Below, in pieces: positions 35,421 to 47,054 of a stretch of 64,000 bases of DNA (within the stretch, counting starts at the first letter, position 1; each line of letters begins with the position of its first letter). Made by a program: the position numbers and the translations under genes. The stretch is from contig CM076153.1 of assembly GCA_038025085.1 (NCBI GenBank), positions 22,605,001-22,669,000 on the forward strand, in the 5' to 3' direction. The notes beneath the pieces are model-generated. The model searched no databases and was not told the DNA's origin. It worked only from the letters and a program-made list of their open reading frames with translations. This DNA comes from Tetragonia tetragonoides (Eukaryota > Streptophyta > Magnoliopsida > Caryophyllales > Aizoaceae).

Positions 35421-37009
35421 TTTGCCTCCAATTTTCCATATTCGAGTGTATCACAAGATCAATCTAGTTGCAGTATACAAGAATGCATCGATCTTAAGAG
35501 AATGCATTGATCTTAATAGATCCAAACTGAGCTTTAAGGTCTGATTACAGAACCAGATACATACTGATCAAAAATTCAGCAAATTACAGCACAATTATCC
35601 TTGTAGCTGAAACCAGATAAACTCCTAAGAATAGTGTAATCTTTAGCAGCCCTATCTCCATTGAATTTGTTGTGATAATCATAGTAGTCGTACATCGAAA
35701 GCATCGAACCTAGCTAGAATCAGCAAGAAAAACCCATTTGCAAGAGATTAACAACGGAGACACTATTGAGACTCAACCATGAAAACAGAACGAACTGGAA
35801 AACATACAAGATTGCATTTTACTTACCCCAAAATATATGATCACCAATGTAAATGTGCACCTGCCAAACAGAAATCATATCAAAATTGATTCAGTTATTT
35901 GCCTAGGAAAATACATGTCTTTATCTAAGCCAAACATTTAGGTACCAAAAGCACATGTAACATAGACCAGACTGTTTTTCCAACTGGCCTTTCTAATTTG
36001 CCATACATTTACTAATCCTAAAACTGTGCAACTAGCATGTTCAGTTGTTCTTGATATACAGTTATCAAGTTACACTTATCACCAAGATAATGAAAACCCA
36101 TAGAAATTGAGAAACAGAACAGAAAACGAGAAATCACCAACCTCAGAGAATGAGACGAGGACGATCGTGAAGAATAAACTGAGAGACAATCTGCAGAAAG
36201 CAACTAAAAAGTGAGGGTGAATGAAAAGAAGAAACACAAGCAGCATGAAAGTGAGATAATAAAGGAAAAATAATAATGCCAGAAGTACCTGCATATCAGG
36301 AGATAGTTAGGAGAGCTTCAGATGCAGGACATGTACTGCAAGCACCAAATTTTATCACATAACAGCAAGGAATCCTTCTAGAGTCATTTTATTATGGACC
36401 AAAAGTTATTCACAGCAACATATATGTGTTAGCATGATTCTATTTTGTTACAACCACATCTTGTAGCCCTTCACATGTGCTTCCAAACCTTTTCCAGAAT
36501 AGAAAATGACAAATAGTCAACTTTAGATATGGAGTGGTTTCCTACCATTTCGACTTCAACATCTCTGTTACACTCTGCCTGTCAACTCTTAATACAAGTT
36601 TTGTGCGACTGCACATTCCACTCATACTTTATCATGAGGGAACCATCACCTCATTTCGCTAGAAATCTTCCATTTTAAAAGCTCTTCACATTGTAGTTGT
36701 CATCTGAAAAGAATGAAGCAAAGATGAGATTACGCAGTTCACACCCACGATAATATGTGTGTGGAAAGAGGAAGTCAATCTTCAAAATATTCAGAATGTA
36801 TATGACACTAACTACTCCATTTGTGCTCCTACTGGCTTCAAGATCAAACTTGATGACTACAAAGTAAAGCGTCCAGTTCAGTTAAATAATAAAATGTCAT
36901 ATCAGAGACAGAACTTCACTCATACTTGGGCGAAAACAGTGATTGTTCACCTAACAGCAGATTCTCAAGCAGCAGAGTAATAAATCAACTACAGAATAAA
37001 GAGAGATAC

Positions 37010-37269
37010 CTTCTACGAAATTGTGTGCTTGTGTCAGTGAAGTAGATGACATCTTCTTCGTCATCAATGTCCAAGTCATTGGTGAAATAGAACGCCTGAC
37101 CTTCAGCCTCAGTGGCCACCTTAGAGGCCAAACCTCCTTCAGGGCCAACTACTTGCAGGCCAAAGTAAGCATCGGCAATGTAAAGGTCTCCACTTTTCCG
37201 ATCAAATCTCAGACCCAGTGGCCTCCCACATACATGCTCCAGCTCTGGTGCAAATGGACTAGTACACTC
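37010..37269 (-). pseudogene. Captured exon of a strictosidine synthase-like gene
   Basis: 86 codons open on the minus strand, bounded by an AG acceptor (37271-37270) and a GTATC donor (37009 down). Residues CGRPLGLRFDRKSGDLYIAD, then YFGLQVVGPEGGLAS, then FTNDLDIDDEEDVIYFTDTS are the diagnostic core of plant strictosidine synthase-like (SSL) proteins, six-bladed beta-propellers of the secretory pathway. No neighbouring SSL exons were found on either side, so a single internal exon with flanking intron sequence was captured by the CACTA element. The absence of stops suggests recent capture. It is not a full gene. Confidence 0.85.
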
Positions 37270-38264
37270 CTTTCTTCAGAGTTCAAACCATGTAAACATC
37301 AAATGAGCATGCATGAGTACATAAATTGAGATCTCAGAATGACATATTCAACTTCACAAATTACAAATCACTCAAATCAGCATAAGAGACAGACAGCTAA
37401 CAGAAAATAATACTCCTATGAAATAAATATGCTTCTATGTATAATTGTAGGCACTTCTTCACACAGGCTAACCAGGACATGCTACCATCTTTTACTTATT
37501 TGCTCGATCAGCGTTCATCAGGAAAACCTTGCAGTTGCAGGATATGGATGTTCCCCGATCTTGTGACAACTTCTCTATGGCATTGGCATCTAACATGGAA
37601 AGGGAATGACATTACTCTAAAAAAAAAAAAAAACAGTAGTAAGCTACAACAGCGATCATAACTTTTGATGCGCATGCGACTTTTCTGGCAATAAAAATCA
37701 AGGAGGACTCATCCATTTGTTCATTCTTCAACAGAAATGACCAACTTTTATCCCTATTATTACCAAAATAAACAAAGGCATTGCCATTCTCAAAGTCCCA
37801 TTTTTACCAGCTTTATATACATATACAGTAAATGGAAATGCGAACAGATACACTAGAGTTAGAGCTGAGAGCTTTACCTACAGCAGCTTACTAGCACTTT
37901 AGTAAAGTCATGAATAAATAATAGTAAAAAAAAAAAGTCAAACGTCAATAAAAGAAAGGGAACATAAAATAGCAGATTCAAGAGAGATTAACAGGCCACA
38001 AAATTTCTAAAGAAACTTGAAACATAATTGATTCAAACCAAGGCATTTCAACTTGGTTATCTAATTGGATTCAATATTCTAAACCCAATATGAAATCACA
38101 TGAATGCATTCCAATATAACTCAACTAATTAGACAGTATCACTGAATACAATTTCAAGAACTCAGAACCCTTTGTGCCCAGCAATATAATGGAACTAACA
38201 CAATTTCATCTACAATTTAGCAAAATGACCACTTTCTAACTAAAAAAGGAAAAAATATCCTCAC

Positions 38265-38336
38265 CTGATACACTTTTCCTTTTGCCTTTGCAGTAGGGAC
38301 ACTTTGGACAGTGACAACAAAATTGTCTCACACGAC
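38265..38336 (-). pseudogene. Second exon-like segment in CACTA, Cys-rich
   Basis: 72 bp on the minus strand between a tttgcag acceptor and a GTGAGG donor. One frame reads RVRQFCCHCPKCPYCKGKRK, suggestive of a zinc-binding ribbon; a second frame is also open. Origin unknown. It could be a captured exon of another gene or a chance splice-bounded segment. Confidence 0.3.
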
Positions 38337-39086
38337 CTGCAAACACACAGAAACTAAACATCAATCTCAACAGCTCAGGAGAACAATTATATGTTCAATT
38401 AACAACTGACTAATTGCAGAACAATTATATGTTTGAAATTACATATAAAAAAAAGGCGTGAACATAATTGTGAACATAAGTCAAAAAACTAAAGATCTGA
38501 CTCAACTTGATTTGTTATCTGAATCAACTACTGAGTTATTAAAAGACCAAAATAGTATCCCTAGGCCTCAATACAGTTTTGACATATTTTTCAAATGGAG
38601 CATCTTATCTCTTTGTTCTGCAAACACTCTTATGGTTATTGTCTGTCTGTTTGTGATCTCAACCTTCAGTCTCATAATTAATTCCTGATTACTGCTATAG
38701 TCTAACTCAATCTCACAGTTATTCTCAAAAACATGTAAATAATAGCCTGACAATAACTCAATTAAGTAATGCTAACACTGAATTCGGGCCAATGCCTATC
38801 ACAACAATTCTGATTAATATGATCACATAAATTTTACACAATTCAATTATTCAGAACAGCTTCGTATAGGAATTCAATTAGCAGAACTTAACATAATTTT
38901 CAGCCAAATTCAGAATTATCAAAATCAGAGAGGAGAGGCATTCAAAAACTGAGATTCATTAAATTAACAAGCACTCAAACAATCGACCAGTTGAATTCAA
39001 ACTAAATTTCATTAAATTAGGGTTTACAAAATGAAAAGTACCTGAGCTTGAGTATTCTGAGACGTCACCGATGATAATGATAATCA

Positions 39087-39206
39087 GCGAACTAAATCAG
39101 CGAGATAATGATAATCAGCGAACCAAATCAGCGAACCAAAGATAATCAGCCAACCAAATCAGCCAACCAAAGATAATCAATTAACCAAATCAGCGAACCA
39201 AATCGT
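39087..39206. repeat. Minisatellite inside CACTA
   Basis: Iterated aatcagcgaaccaaa / gataatcagccaacc units of about 14-30 bp, four or more imperfect copies. Confidence 0.75.
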
Positions 39207-39687
39207 GTAGACGAATTCTGTAGTTGTAATACAGTTTGCAGATGGAGGAGAGAGAAAACTCGAACTAAATCAGCAAACTAATGGAGGAGAGAGAAGCTTA
39301 GGGTTTGAAATATGATTTTCGCAGGAGAGAGAAGCTTATGGTTTGGAATTTGATTCTTGATTGAAATTTGATTATTCTGAGCACAACTAATGTGTGGGAT
39401 TAATGGAGGAGAGGAGTGAGAGTTAGGGGAGATAGTGTGAAAGGGGAGAAAGGAGGAGCAGCCAAGCGTGATAGTTTTCACCCGTGCCAGAGCCAAACTG
39501 ATCTGTGGCATTTTCTTTTTTTTCTTTTTTTTAATGCGTGGCATATTTTAGGAATCGCCACGAATTGAATGGATATGTGGCATTATTTACTTAGCCACAA
39601 AACGTCTCCTGCGTTTTAAGGACTGTGACAATTTTCTTTTTGCCACAACTCATTTTGCCACTAAATTTAGTTTTTCTTGTAGTGTTA

Positions 39688-41757
39688 TCTCATATCAAAT
39701 TTTGACGGCTCTAGTTATAGCTTGCATTTCACAAATGCTCCACTTGTATATACAGTACAAATAATTAATATTAATATCCCAACCATACAATATACACATT
39801 GCATGCATCATAATTGAAGGGTCGTTTGTTAGAGCAGTTTAGTTTCGTTTTTACCCTCTCATCGTAAGTTGTTGTGGTGCGCTGCTATCTTATTATTCTA
39901 TGGTGTATAATAAGCGACACCAATCGCATTCGTCGATTATCTACATGTATAAGCAGCGTATGGTGGATATAACCAGTTTGAATAGTCAACTTGTCTGATC
40001 TGCCAAATAACCAACCACATGTATATATAATACCGAGTTACCGACATGAACCATACATGGATGTACATTTATTTATTAGGTGATAAAGACTTGTGTATAA
40101 CCCCCAAGTCCAGTAACCTGAATGTTAGTTTTATAGATCATGCATGTAAGGACCTAGCAGATGCTCCATATAATTAACTAGAGTATCATTTCCAGAGGTT
40201 GTGATTTTACATAGTCTATAATGTAAAATCGCTTCATGGTAAAATAATTGAAAGTAATACATTTTCTATAATTAACACTGTTTCTTGAAAATTAGTTACA
40301 CTTTTTTTAAATAATATAAAATACTTTCTAATTCATCGCCTAAATGCACAACTTTAGGTACATATCCGATTCTCAATTATTGATTCTTTTCGATGAAATT
40401 TTTAAAGGAGCGAGATATTGGAATATGTTATGGAAGCGAAATTCCTACTCTTTGGCTTTCTTGTAAATTGCTTATTTAGTTATATTAATAGGTTTGATGA
40501 GAATTTGTTGGAAAGACATATTGTTTTGATGTTCATTTATAATGATTTACAGTTACTTTTTAGAGGATCTAGTGTCTTCAATATAGTCTATTTCTTGATT
40601 CTACAATGCAGTTGGTAGATGAGTCTTAGAATGTTCGCATTCGCCTTGTCTTCCGTGAAGCGAATTTTGCTGCGAATTGGCTTGCCAATTATAGTTTTAC
40701 TGCTTCTAGCATCAGTCCTTATTTTTTTTTTACTAGCCCCCTTAGGGTCTCTTAACTCTTTTATTTGAGGATATTGTAGGTCGGCCTCGACCATGTACTA
40801 TTTCAGTTAATTAATTAAAGGGTGTCATTTTTCATTATAATCATGGAAAAGAATATAATAGTTAATGGTTTTTAAGGTTTATTATATTTTTTTACCTACA
40901 ACATACATAATGTTTAATATTTGTAATTAAAGTGTGAATTGCACGAGATACGTCAATGTTTGTTTTACGCTTCTGAATTGTATTAAATTGGTTCTTTCAT
41001 TTTAGATGGTCAGTTATTTAATAGAAAGTTGATGATCGTTGTTTCTTGCAAGGTGGTATTAGACTGAGAAATTTTTAGATAAGTCGATCTCGGATCATAC
41101 TTTTCCCACTCACAATTACTAATATTTTGGGGGAGAATTTACGTGGATCTCATTTTTTTGTGATAAGAGGTACGGTGGGAACATTGATCTCGAACCATGT
41201 AATAATCTCTCGTCATACATTATAAATATAGGCAGTGGCCATGCATGTAAACTTCTCATAATTATTTATTTTTTGGGCCATTTAGGCTTAATTCTCAATA
41301 AAGCTAAGTAAGCCGCACGCGTGATGACATGCAAGGCAGATAGCAGAAGTTTTGATCGAGTTTTACTTCCTTCGATTAGGCAACATCAGAATTGACAATA
41401 AATTCAAGATGATCAACTACTTGTAGTCCTACGCTTTTACTAAAAATCCAAGAAGGTTTGCTCTTAAGAAGTCAATGATGTGGGTATGTGGGACAAAAGT
41501 AATGAATGAATAGTTTATACGTGGACATGCTAATTTACAACCATATCCGAGACAAAAATGGTTTTTCACTTCCTTACACTCACTATTATTGGATGAATTG
41601 ATGTCTCTAGACAATGAATTGGCGCCACTTCACATATCTAAGCTATTGTTATAATGGCGTTTTATCTCTTTCTTTGTTCGTATTCTACACGTCACTTTCA
41701 TCATCTTCTCATCGTAATGAGTACAAATCTTTCAGCAAGAACTTTAATTTTTGCATT
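39688..41757. other. AT-rich intergenic with one LINE remnant
   Basis: Apart from the RNase H remnant at 40630-40718 I see no gene, RNA or complete element here. Confidence 0.45.
40630..40718 (+). pseudogene. RNase H C-terminal remnant of a LINE
   Basis: 30 open codons read NVRIRLVFREANFAANWLAN followed by YSF, matching the C-terminal part of the RVT_3-type RNase H domain (the HVFREAN-x-ADxLA block). Upstream sequence in this frame is not open. Probably the tail of an old RNase H-bearing LINE. Confidence 0.5.
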
Positions 41758-42511
41758 GGCCTTGTTTGACACGCAATTGGTAGATGGTAATTGGTAATTG
41801 GTTTGGTCAGTTGGTTGTTGTCAACTTGTTGTGCTAGCTGATTTCACTATTTGATTGTAAAAGAATGTTTGGTAAAGTGAGCTGATTATTAGTAGCTGAT
41901 TTGATGTAAAAATGACCACTATGAACATGGAGATAATAATAAAAATAATTAATAATTATTATTAATTAATTTATATTAATAGTATTTATAAACTTAATAA
42001 TAATATTTAAAAATTTTAGTAATATGTATTATGTAAATTAATTATATTTATTTAATTAAATTATTTAATTAAATTATCATTAGATTCTAAGTAAGTATTG
42101 ATGGTAATATTGTCAATTAGTTTCTATGACGGGCGAGACACTTTTTTATAACTGATAACAATTAATCACATAATGATAATAATTAATAATAATAAAATTA
42201 TTATTAATAATAATATTAATTATTATTATAATTTATATTAACTACTACTACTAGTAGTAGTAATAATAATAATATACTTATTGTTATTATTTAAGTATTG
42301 GGTTAAGATTTTTCATTTTACATAATAATCCAACAAGCTGATCTCAAAAGTTACCCATACCCACCTTTTTGTAACTCATATTTTTGGGTCTAAAAAGCCA
42401 ATGAAAAAACTGGTAACCAAATATCAAAATTGGGATGGTTGGATGGTCAACTGGTCAAACAATCCAGATTGTCCAACAAGCTGGCTAAAAAGTCATCAAT
42501 CAAACAAGGCC
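41758..42511. mobile_element. TIR element, 754 bp
   Basis: ggccttgtttgacacg at the left pairs with the right end tcaatcaaacaaggcc (12 bp perfect), with ATT at both flanks. The interior is AT-rich with taataata runs, a short inverted ctactactagtagtag near 42244, and mirror words such as ttggtaattgg / ccagtt. No coding frame. A MITE-like or foldback element, family unknown. Confidence 0.65.
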
Positions 42512-43152
42512 ATTATGAATTAATTAAAAAACCAAACTTAAATTGAGATTACGCGTGGTTTTTTAGAACTTATTCGATTAATTTAGTTCAATTCAGCTCA
42601 TTTCAATTTCGGGCAGTTTAGTTCAGCGGTAATCTCGTGCCAGTTCTGTAATTTTCAGTTCAATGATGTTCCTTTCATTTCAGTGAGTCCAATTCAGACA
42701 CATACTCTTTGTCTCACATATCAAGTGGTGTTCACTAAACCTAAAAAAAAACTGGTGTATAGTACAGTTCAATGGAGTTCTTTTCATATCAATGGTGTTG
42801 AATTTACTTCAGTTTAATTTATTCAGTTCAGTTAAATTCAATTAATGTCAGTTTAACCCTAAAAAAAGCATTACGGGTGTGTTCTTTAGAGTTTATCTCA
42901 CTTGAGTTAAGTTCATATTCGTTCAGTTTAGCGGTGATTTCATGTCAGTTTTGGGATGTTCAGTTCAATATATGGTGTTCAATTCAGTTTAGTAGTGTTC
43001 AATTCTAAAACATATACCTTTTGTCTCACATATCAAGTGGTGTTCAGTTTAGTTAAGTGGTGTACAATTGTTTCAGTTCAATGGTATTTAATTCAGTTCA
43101 ATTTATTTCATTTCAATTCAATTTAGATCAGTTTAGCCTTAACATGCGCCCT
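42512..43152. other. CTGAA/TTCAG-rich tract, probably degraded MITEs
   Basis: Repeated ttcagttcaatg and agttcagttaa words; the phrase catatcaagtggtgttca appears twice (near 42720 and 43030). This looks like two nested or tandem degraded members of the CTGAA-rich family; termini are not resolved. Confidence 0.45.
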
Positions 43153-43155
43153 TAA

Positions 43156-43235
43156 CTTTAGATATTAGGCCTTTCACAAAAAAAAACTTTAGATATTAGG
43201 CCTTTCACAAAAAAAAAAAACTTTAGATATTAGGC
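43156..43235. repeat. Three tandem copies of a 31-34-bp unit
   Basis: ctttagatattaggc followed by ctttcac and an A run, starting at 43156, 43187 and 43221; the third copy is partial. Length differences lie in the A runs. Confidence 0.9.
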
Positions 43236-43611
43236 TTAAAGTTTAATATACATAAAATTTCGATAGTCTATTCAGCTGCGAATAAAGTAGTAGTTTAGTA
43301 ACCTAATTTTATTTCTACAAACTTTACTCCTGTAAAATTTCTTCAAAATGTATTGGAAAGTAAGAGAGGAAATCTCCCACAACTATTAGAAACATACAAA
43401 TGCGTCATTAGTAAGTCTTCAACGTCGAACAATAAACTGTTTTAAATTCTTGCCAATTAGGATGCCAAGTGACCGATTAACAAGAAATATCTCAAACCTA
43501 TCTCATAGTCTGTTAAACAGATTCGTGTCCATTGTTAGAATTCAAAGCAAATTTGGTGGTCTTAAGTCTTTGAGCATTATTATAATGCAGAATGGTTGGG
43601 TACCAGCGTAA

Positions 43612-43826
43612 TTTTTTTTTTTTTTTTTTTTTTTCTTTTTTGATTCCAACCAAGGGTATCCACCGTCGACCACACTGATTATCCCCGCGCTGCCTTGTAG
43701 GCACCTCAAAGGGTGGGACAGCTGGCCAAGGAATTTTAAAGCTGCTCCATGCCCAAGGCGAGATTCGAACCCTCGACCTTGGTTAAGGATGGATGAATCT
43801 CTACCACTCAACCACACCTCCTTGGT
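43612..43826 (-). mobile_element. tRNA-derived SINE with 11-bp TSD
   Basis: taccagcgtaa occurs at 43601-43611 and 43827-43837. On the minus strand the element has box A tggttgagtggtagag, box B gggttcgaatctc (about 43777-43765), a body containing gtcgacggtggatacc, and an A-rich tail. About 215 bp. Confidence 0.9.
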
Positions 43827-43837
43827 TACCAGCGTAA

Positions 43838-44259
43838 ATTTTCTACAAAAAGAAAAAATCATGGTTGGAAATAAACGAGGGTGAATTTTTAGTAAATTAT
43901 ATACTTTTTTTTTTAATTTAGTAACATTAATGATGTAACAAAATCAATATTTATATATATGAATAATTGAGTTCTCATTAAGGTGGCATTAAATAAATAA
44001 TAAATAGTCATAAATGCATGGGTGATTAAAAAGAAATCAAAAATACTTTCATTTTATTTTAATAAAAAAATAACATAAGTATTATATTTATTATCCTAAA
44101 AGAGTATATTATTTATTCACTAAAAATGTAATTTCTTTGTTAAATGTGTGAAAAAGATTAGCATTGTTCCTTGATACTCCTATTATTCAACTCTAAATAT
44201 TGATATGATTAAAAAAAATTATTATATTAATTCTAATAACAGAGGATGATGAACAAGAA
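43838..44259. other. Intergenic, AT-rich
   Basis: Probably the body of the Helitron-like element that ends at 44288; its 5' end was not found and there is no coding frame. Confidence 0.35.
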
Positions 44260-44288
44260 CTCGTGCATCGCACGGGCACGAGATCTAG
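44260..44288 (+). mobile_element. Helitron 3' terminus
   Basis: A hairpin-forming cgtgc-atc-gcacg sequence followed by ggcacgagat and CTAG (44285-44288), then T. Same arrangement as at 21394 and 22811 but on the plus strand and of a different sequence family. Confidence 0.55.
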
Positions 44289-44329
44289 TGTAGTTGTAAT
44301 TTTAGGTTTTTAGTGATCTAATGATTGTT

Positions 44330-46918
44330 TTTGTAATGTTAATTATTTAGTGATTGTATTCTTTATTTAAAAGCAATTTATAATGTTAACTATTACTCGT
44401 TGTATTTCAAGATTGTAAGATTGTATTTTAAGTTTAATTTGTTGTATTTTAGAAAAAATTTATTCGTTGGTGTGATATAATATTTCCTTTTTTTATTATT
44501 AAAATGTTAAACTATTTGATTTTAAAAATAAATAATTTAAATTCAATATGGACATAATAGGTACACAGATGGGAGGGCATCCGACCATTCAAATTCCTAA
44601 AATAGGAATTGATGGCAACCAATTGCAATCCCTAAAAAATAGAAAATCGGTGAATCTTATTCCAATTCCAAGTTCGAATTGTGCAATATTTTAGTGGATA
44701 GCAGATTATTCACATCCCAATGCCACCAACAATAGAACAAAAAAAGAAGTTCAATTAAAACTAGGAAAATAAAATAGGTCAATTAAAACTATGCAAAAAA
44801 AAAAAAAAAAAAAAAAAACATGAGAGTTAATTGTACCGCAATTTTATTTTTTTTTGGTTCACGACTAAAGGTATCCATCGTCGACCACAGTGACTAACCC
44901 CGCGCTGGCTTGTAGTGTGATTTTGATAAAGTGAATTGACAGAATGAAGCCGTCCATGTACATACATAGATTAATTGCCAATATATTTCAGTTATTTTGT
45001 TACACATATTTTGAATTGATAAGCCCACCTTGTTGTATTTTAGCTCTAATTATTGCTAGATATTGGAGTCACCTCATTATGTATGTAGACCCAAAGACAT
45101 AAATTGAGAAGTTAAAAGAGGGAGAGAAAGCTGTGGAGGGATGGCAACACTTACATAATTGTGCGGTCGGGTAATCGGGTTCACTTAGTAAGAAGAAGCA
45201 TTTGCGTTGATAATAATAAACAAAAACACTGGGCAATTGGCAACGTAATTTAATATGTATAATATATGTAACCTGTTTCTCAATAAATATTTAGTTCATT
45301 TGAATGAAAGTTTATTTCTAAAAATACTTTTTTTTTTAAAATTTTTAGAATAAACCATTTAAATTTATCATGATGAATGTTTATCTGTACGATGATGAAT
45401 GTATCGGTCATCGCAATGAATTTTCGTTAGTGTTTGTATTGCACTTTTTTTATTTATTTAGTTTAATGAGGAAGGTTTAGCTTTTTAAGCCCCGGAGGTG
45501 TGTAGGGTGTGGGGCTTATGCATCCGTGCTCAGGTGCATCTTTTACAGTGCATCTAAGTGCCCTTAAAGAAATTGAGGATTTAGAACCTGTGGTCGCAGA
45601 ATCAAAATTAGTCTAGGACCGATGGTTCCAAAATTGAAACCAAACTAACTGATCCAATCCTAGCTCCCAAAAACAAGATCATGTACCTAGCTATCAAATA
45701 TAATTCAAACTCTTGAATTTTCTGAGTGGAAATGGTTTGGTACCCAACATAAAAAAAAAATTACAAAACTTTTTTTTCCAGTAACATTAGTTATTTAAAA
45801 ACTGATTCGTAATTTTATTGACTTATTGGTTGATTTTGAAATATTATATTCGTTATTTAACATTTGGTTTTAAATATTAAGTATTTGAATTATAATATTT
45901 CATTTTAAATTTGTTGAATTTTAAGAAAGTCATATTCATTGGTGTGAAATAATGATTATTTTTTATTATTATAAAAGTATAAAATTATTTTATTTTAAAA
46001 CATAATAATTTATGTTTTAACATGAACGTAGGTACTTAGGAACCAATGAATACCATTCAATTTCAATTTTTATAAAAGAGCAATTGGTAGGGAAACGGTG
46101 GATCTAATTTCGATGCTATGTTTGGATACCGCGATATCATGTGGGTACCCAATTGTACTCATCCACTGCCACCAGTAAGAAGGCAAACAAAAATTTTAAA
46201 AATGCATTATAAAAATAGAGTTAATTCTAGGTGGAACTTCTCACGGGCGGGACGGGGCTTGGCCCCTCCAGAAATATTGAATATCATTATTTTTATTAGT
46301 ACTTATTTCAATTGGAAGAAAGTGGTACGTTGAATAGAGCTCTTTTATATTATATTGGAGGTCTCTGGTTCAAGACTTGGTCCCCCCTAACTTTTTGCCC
46401 AAATTCCACCTCTTAAATCTACCGTGATTTAGATGGATGGATTGAGAGAACAAAGTCGTCCTTGTAGTTGTACATAGATCAATTGTTACACTTTTGTTTT
46501 TTTTTTTGGCGACATTTGTTACACATATTTTGACTTGGTAAGCCCACCTTGCAAAAAAAAAAAAAAAAAATTCTAAATATTGCTGGACATTAGGTTCACC
46601 ACATTATGTACAGCCAAAGATATAAATTGAGAAGATAAAAGAGGGAGAGAAAAGGGGTGGAGGGATGACAACACTTTAATTAATGATGCACTCAGGTTCA
46701 CCTAGTAAGAAGGACCCCCATTAATGAAAGAAATAAGTGGGTCAATTTGCCATATCAATAGATGTATATGTAAACTGCTTTTCAATAAATATATTTACTT
46801 TATTTGAATAAATTTTCATTTGATATTATTTTAGTTTTCAAAAAGTCATTATTATTTTTTAATTGACGAATGCTTATTTGTACGATGACGCTGTATCGAT
46901 CGTCGCAATGAATATTTA
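44330..46918. repeat. Old direct duplication, units 44330-45440 and 45780-46918
   Basis: Ordered similarity between the two units: cattggtgtga-a/t-ataat; cattcaa-ttc blocks; aagcccaccttg; attgctgga/agata; aaattgagaag-taaaagagggagag; ggagggatg-caacac; caataaatat; and tcg-tcatcgcaatgaat at the end. Divergence is clearly much larger than between the palindrome arms, so this tandem duplication is older. The second unit forms the outer part of the left palindrome arm and recurs inverted at 63059-64000. Confidence 0.7.
44845..44915 (-). mobile_element. 3' fragment of the 43612-type SINE
   Basis: ggtatccatcgtcgaccac and ccccgcgctggcttgtag match the 3' half of the SINE at 43612-43826, preceded by the T run of its tail. 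The tRNA-like head is missing. Confidence 0.7.
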
Positions 46919-47054
46919 TTTATTTTTTTTTTGGTAAAAGGTCTGAATAATCTTATTACCAACTTGTGGAAAAGAAATTACGTAACAAACTAAGGGAGGA
47001 AAACTAGGTACAAAGCGTATCCAGTCCCCAAGCCTCAACACAACCTACAACATA

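Larger units (their letters stand above)
35015..39684. mobile_element. Non-autonomous CACTA (En/Spm) element with captured exons
   Basis: Termini CACTACAAGAAAAAAC (35015) and, inverted, CACTACAAGAAAAAC (39684), with 3-bp TSD TTA at 35012-35014 and 39685-39687: the full CACTA signature. Subterminal regions (35030-35420 and 39490-39684) hold many ttgccacaa / ttgtggcaa words in both orientations, the presumed transposase-binding repeats. At 4670 bp there is no TNP2- or TNPA-like frame. The interior contains an intact exon of a strictosidine synthase-like gene and a second exon-like segment, so it is a gene-carrying (transduplicating) element moved in trans. Confidence 0.92.

Noticed and set aside
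37010..37269. A functional strictosidine synthase-like gene
   Set aside because: Only one internal exon is present, with no SSL exons on either side inside the CACTA element.
37021..37329. 102-codon plus-strand frame in the CACTA element
   Set aside because: Antisense shadow of the captured SSL exon.
40418..40618. 66-codon frame with membrane-like composition
   Set aside because: AT-rich, no recognisable domain; it lies upstream of a LINE RNase H remnant in a different context and has no supporting promoter or splice signal.
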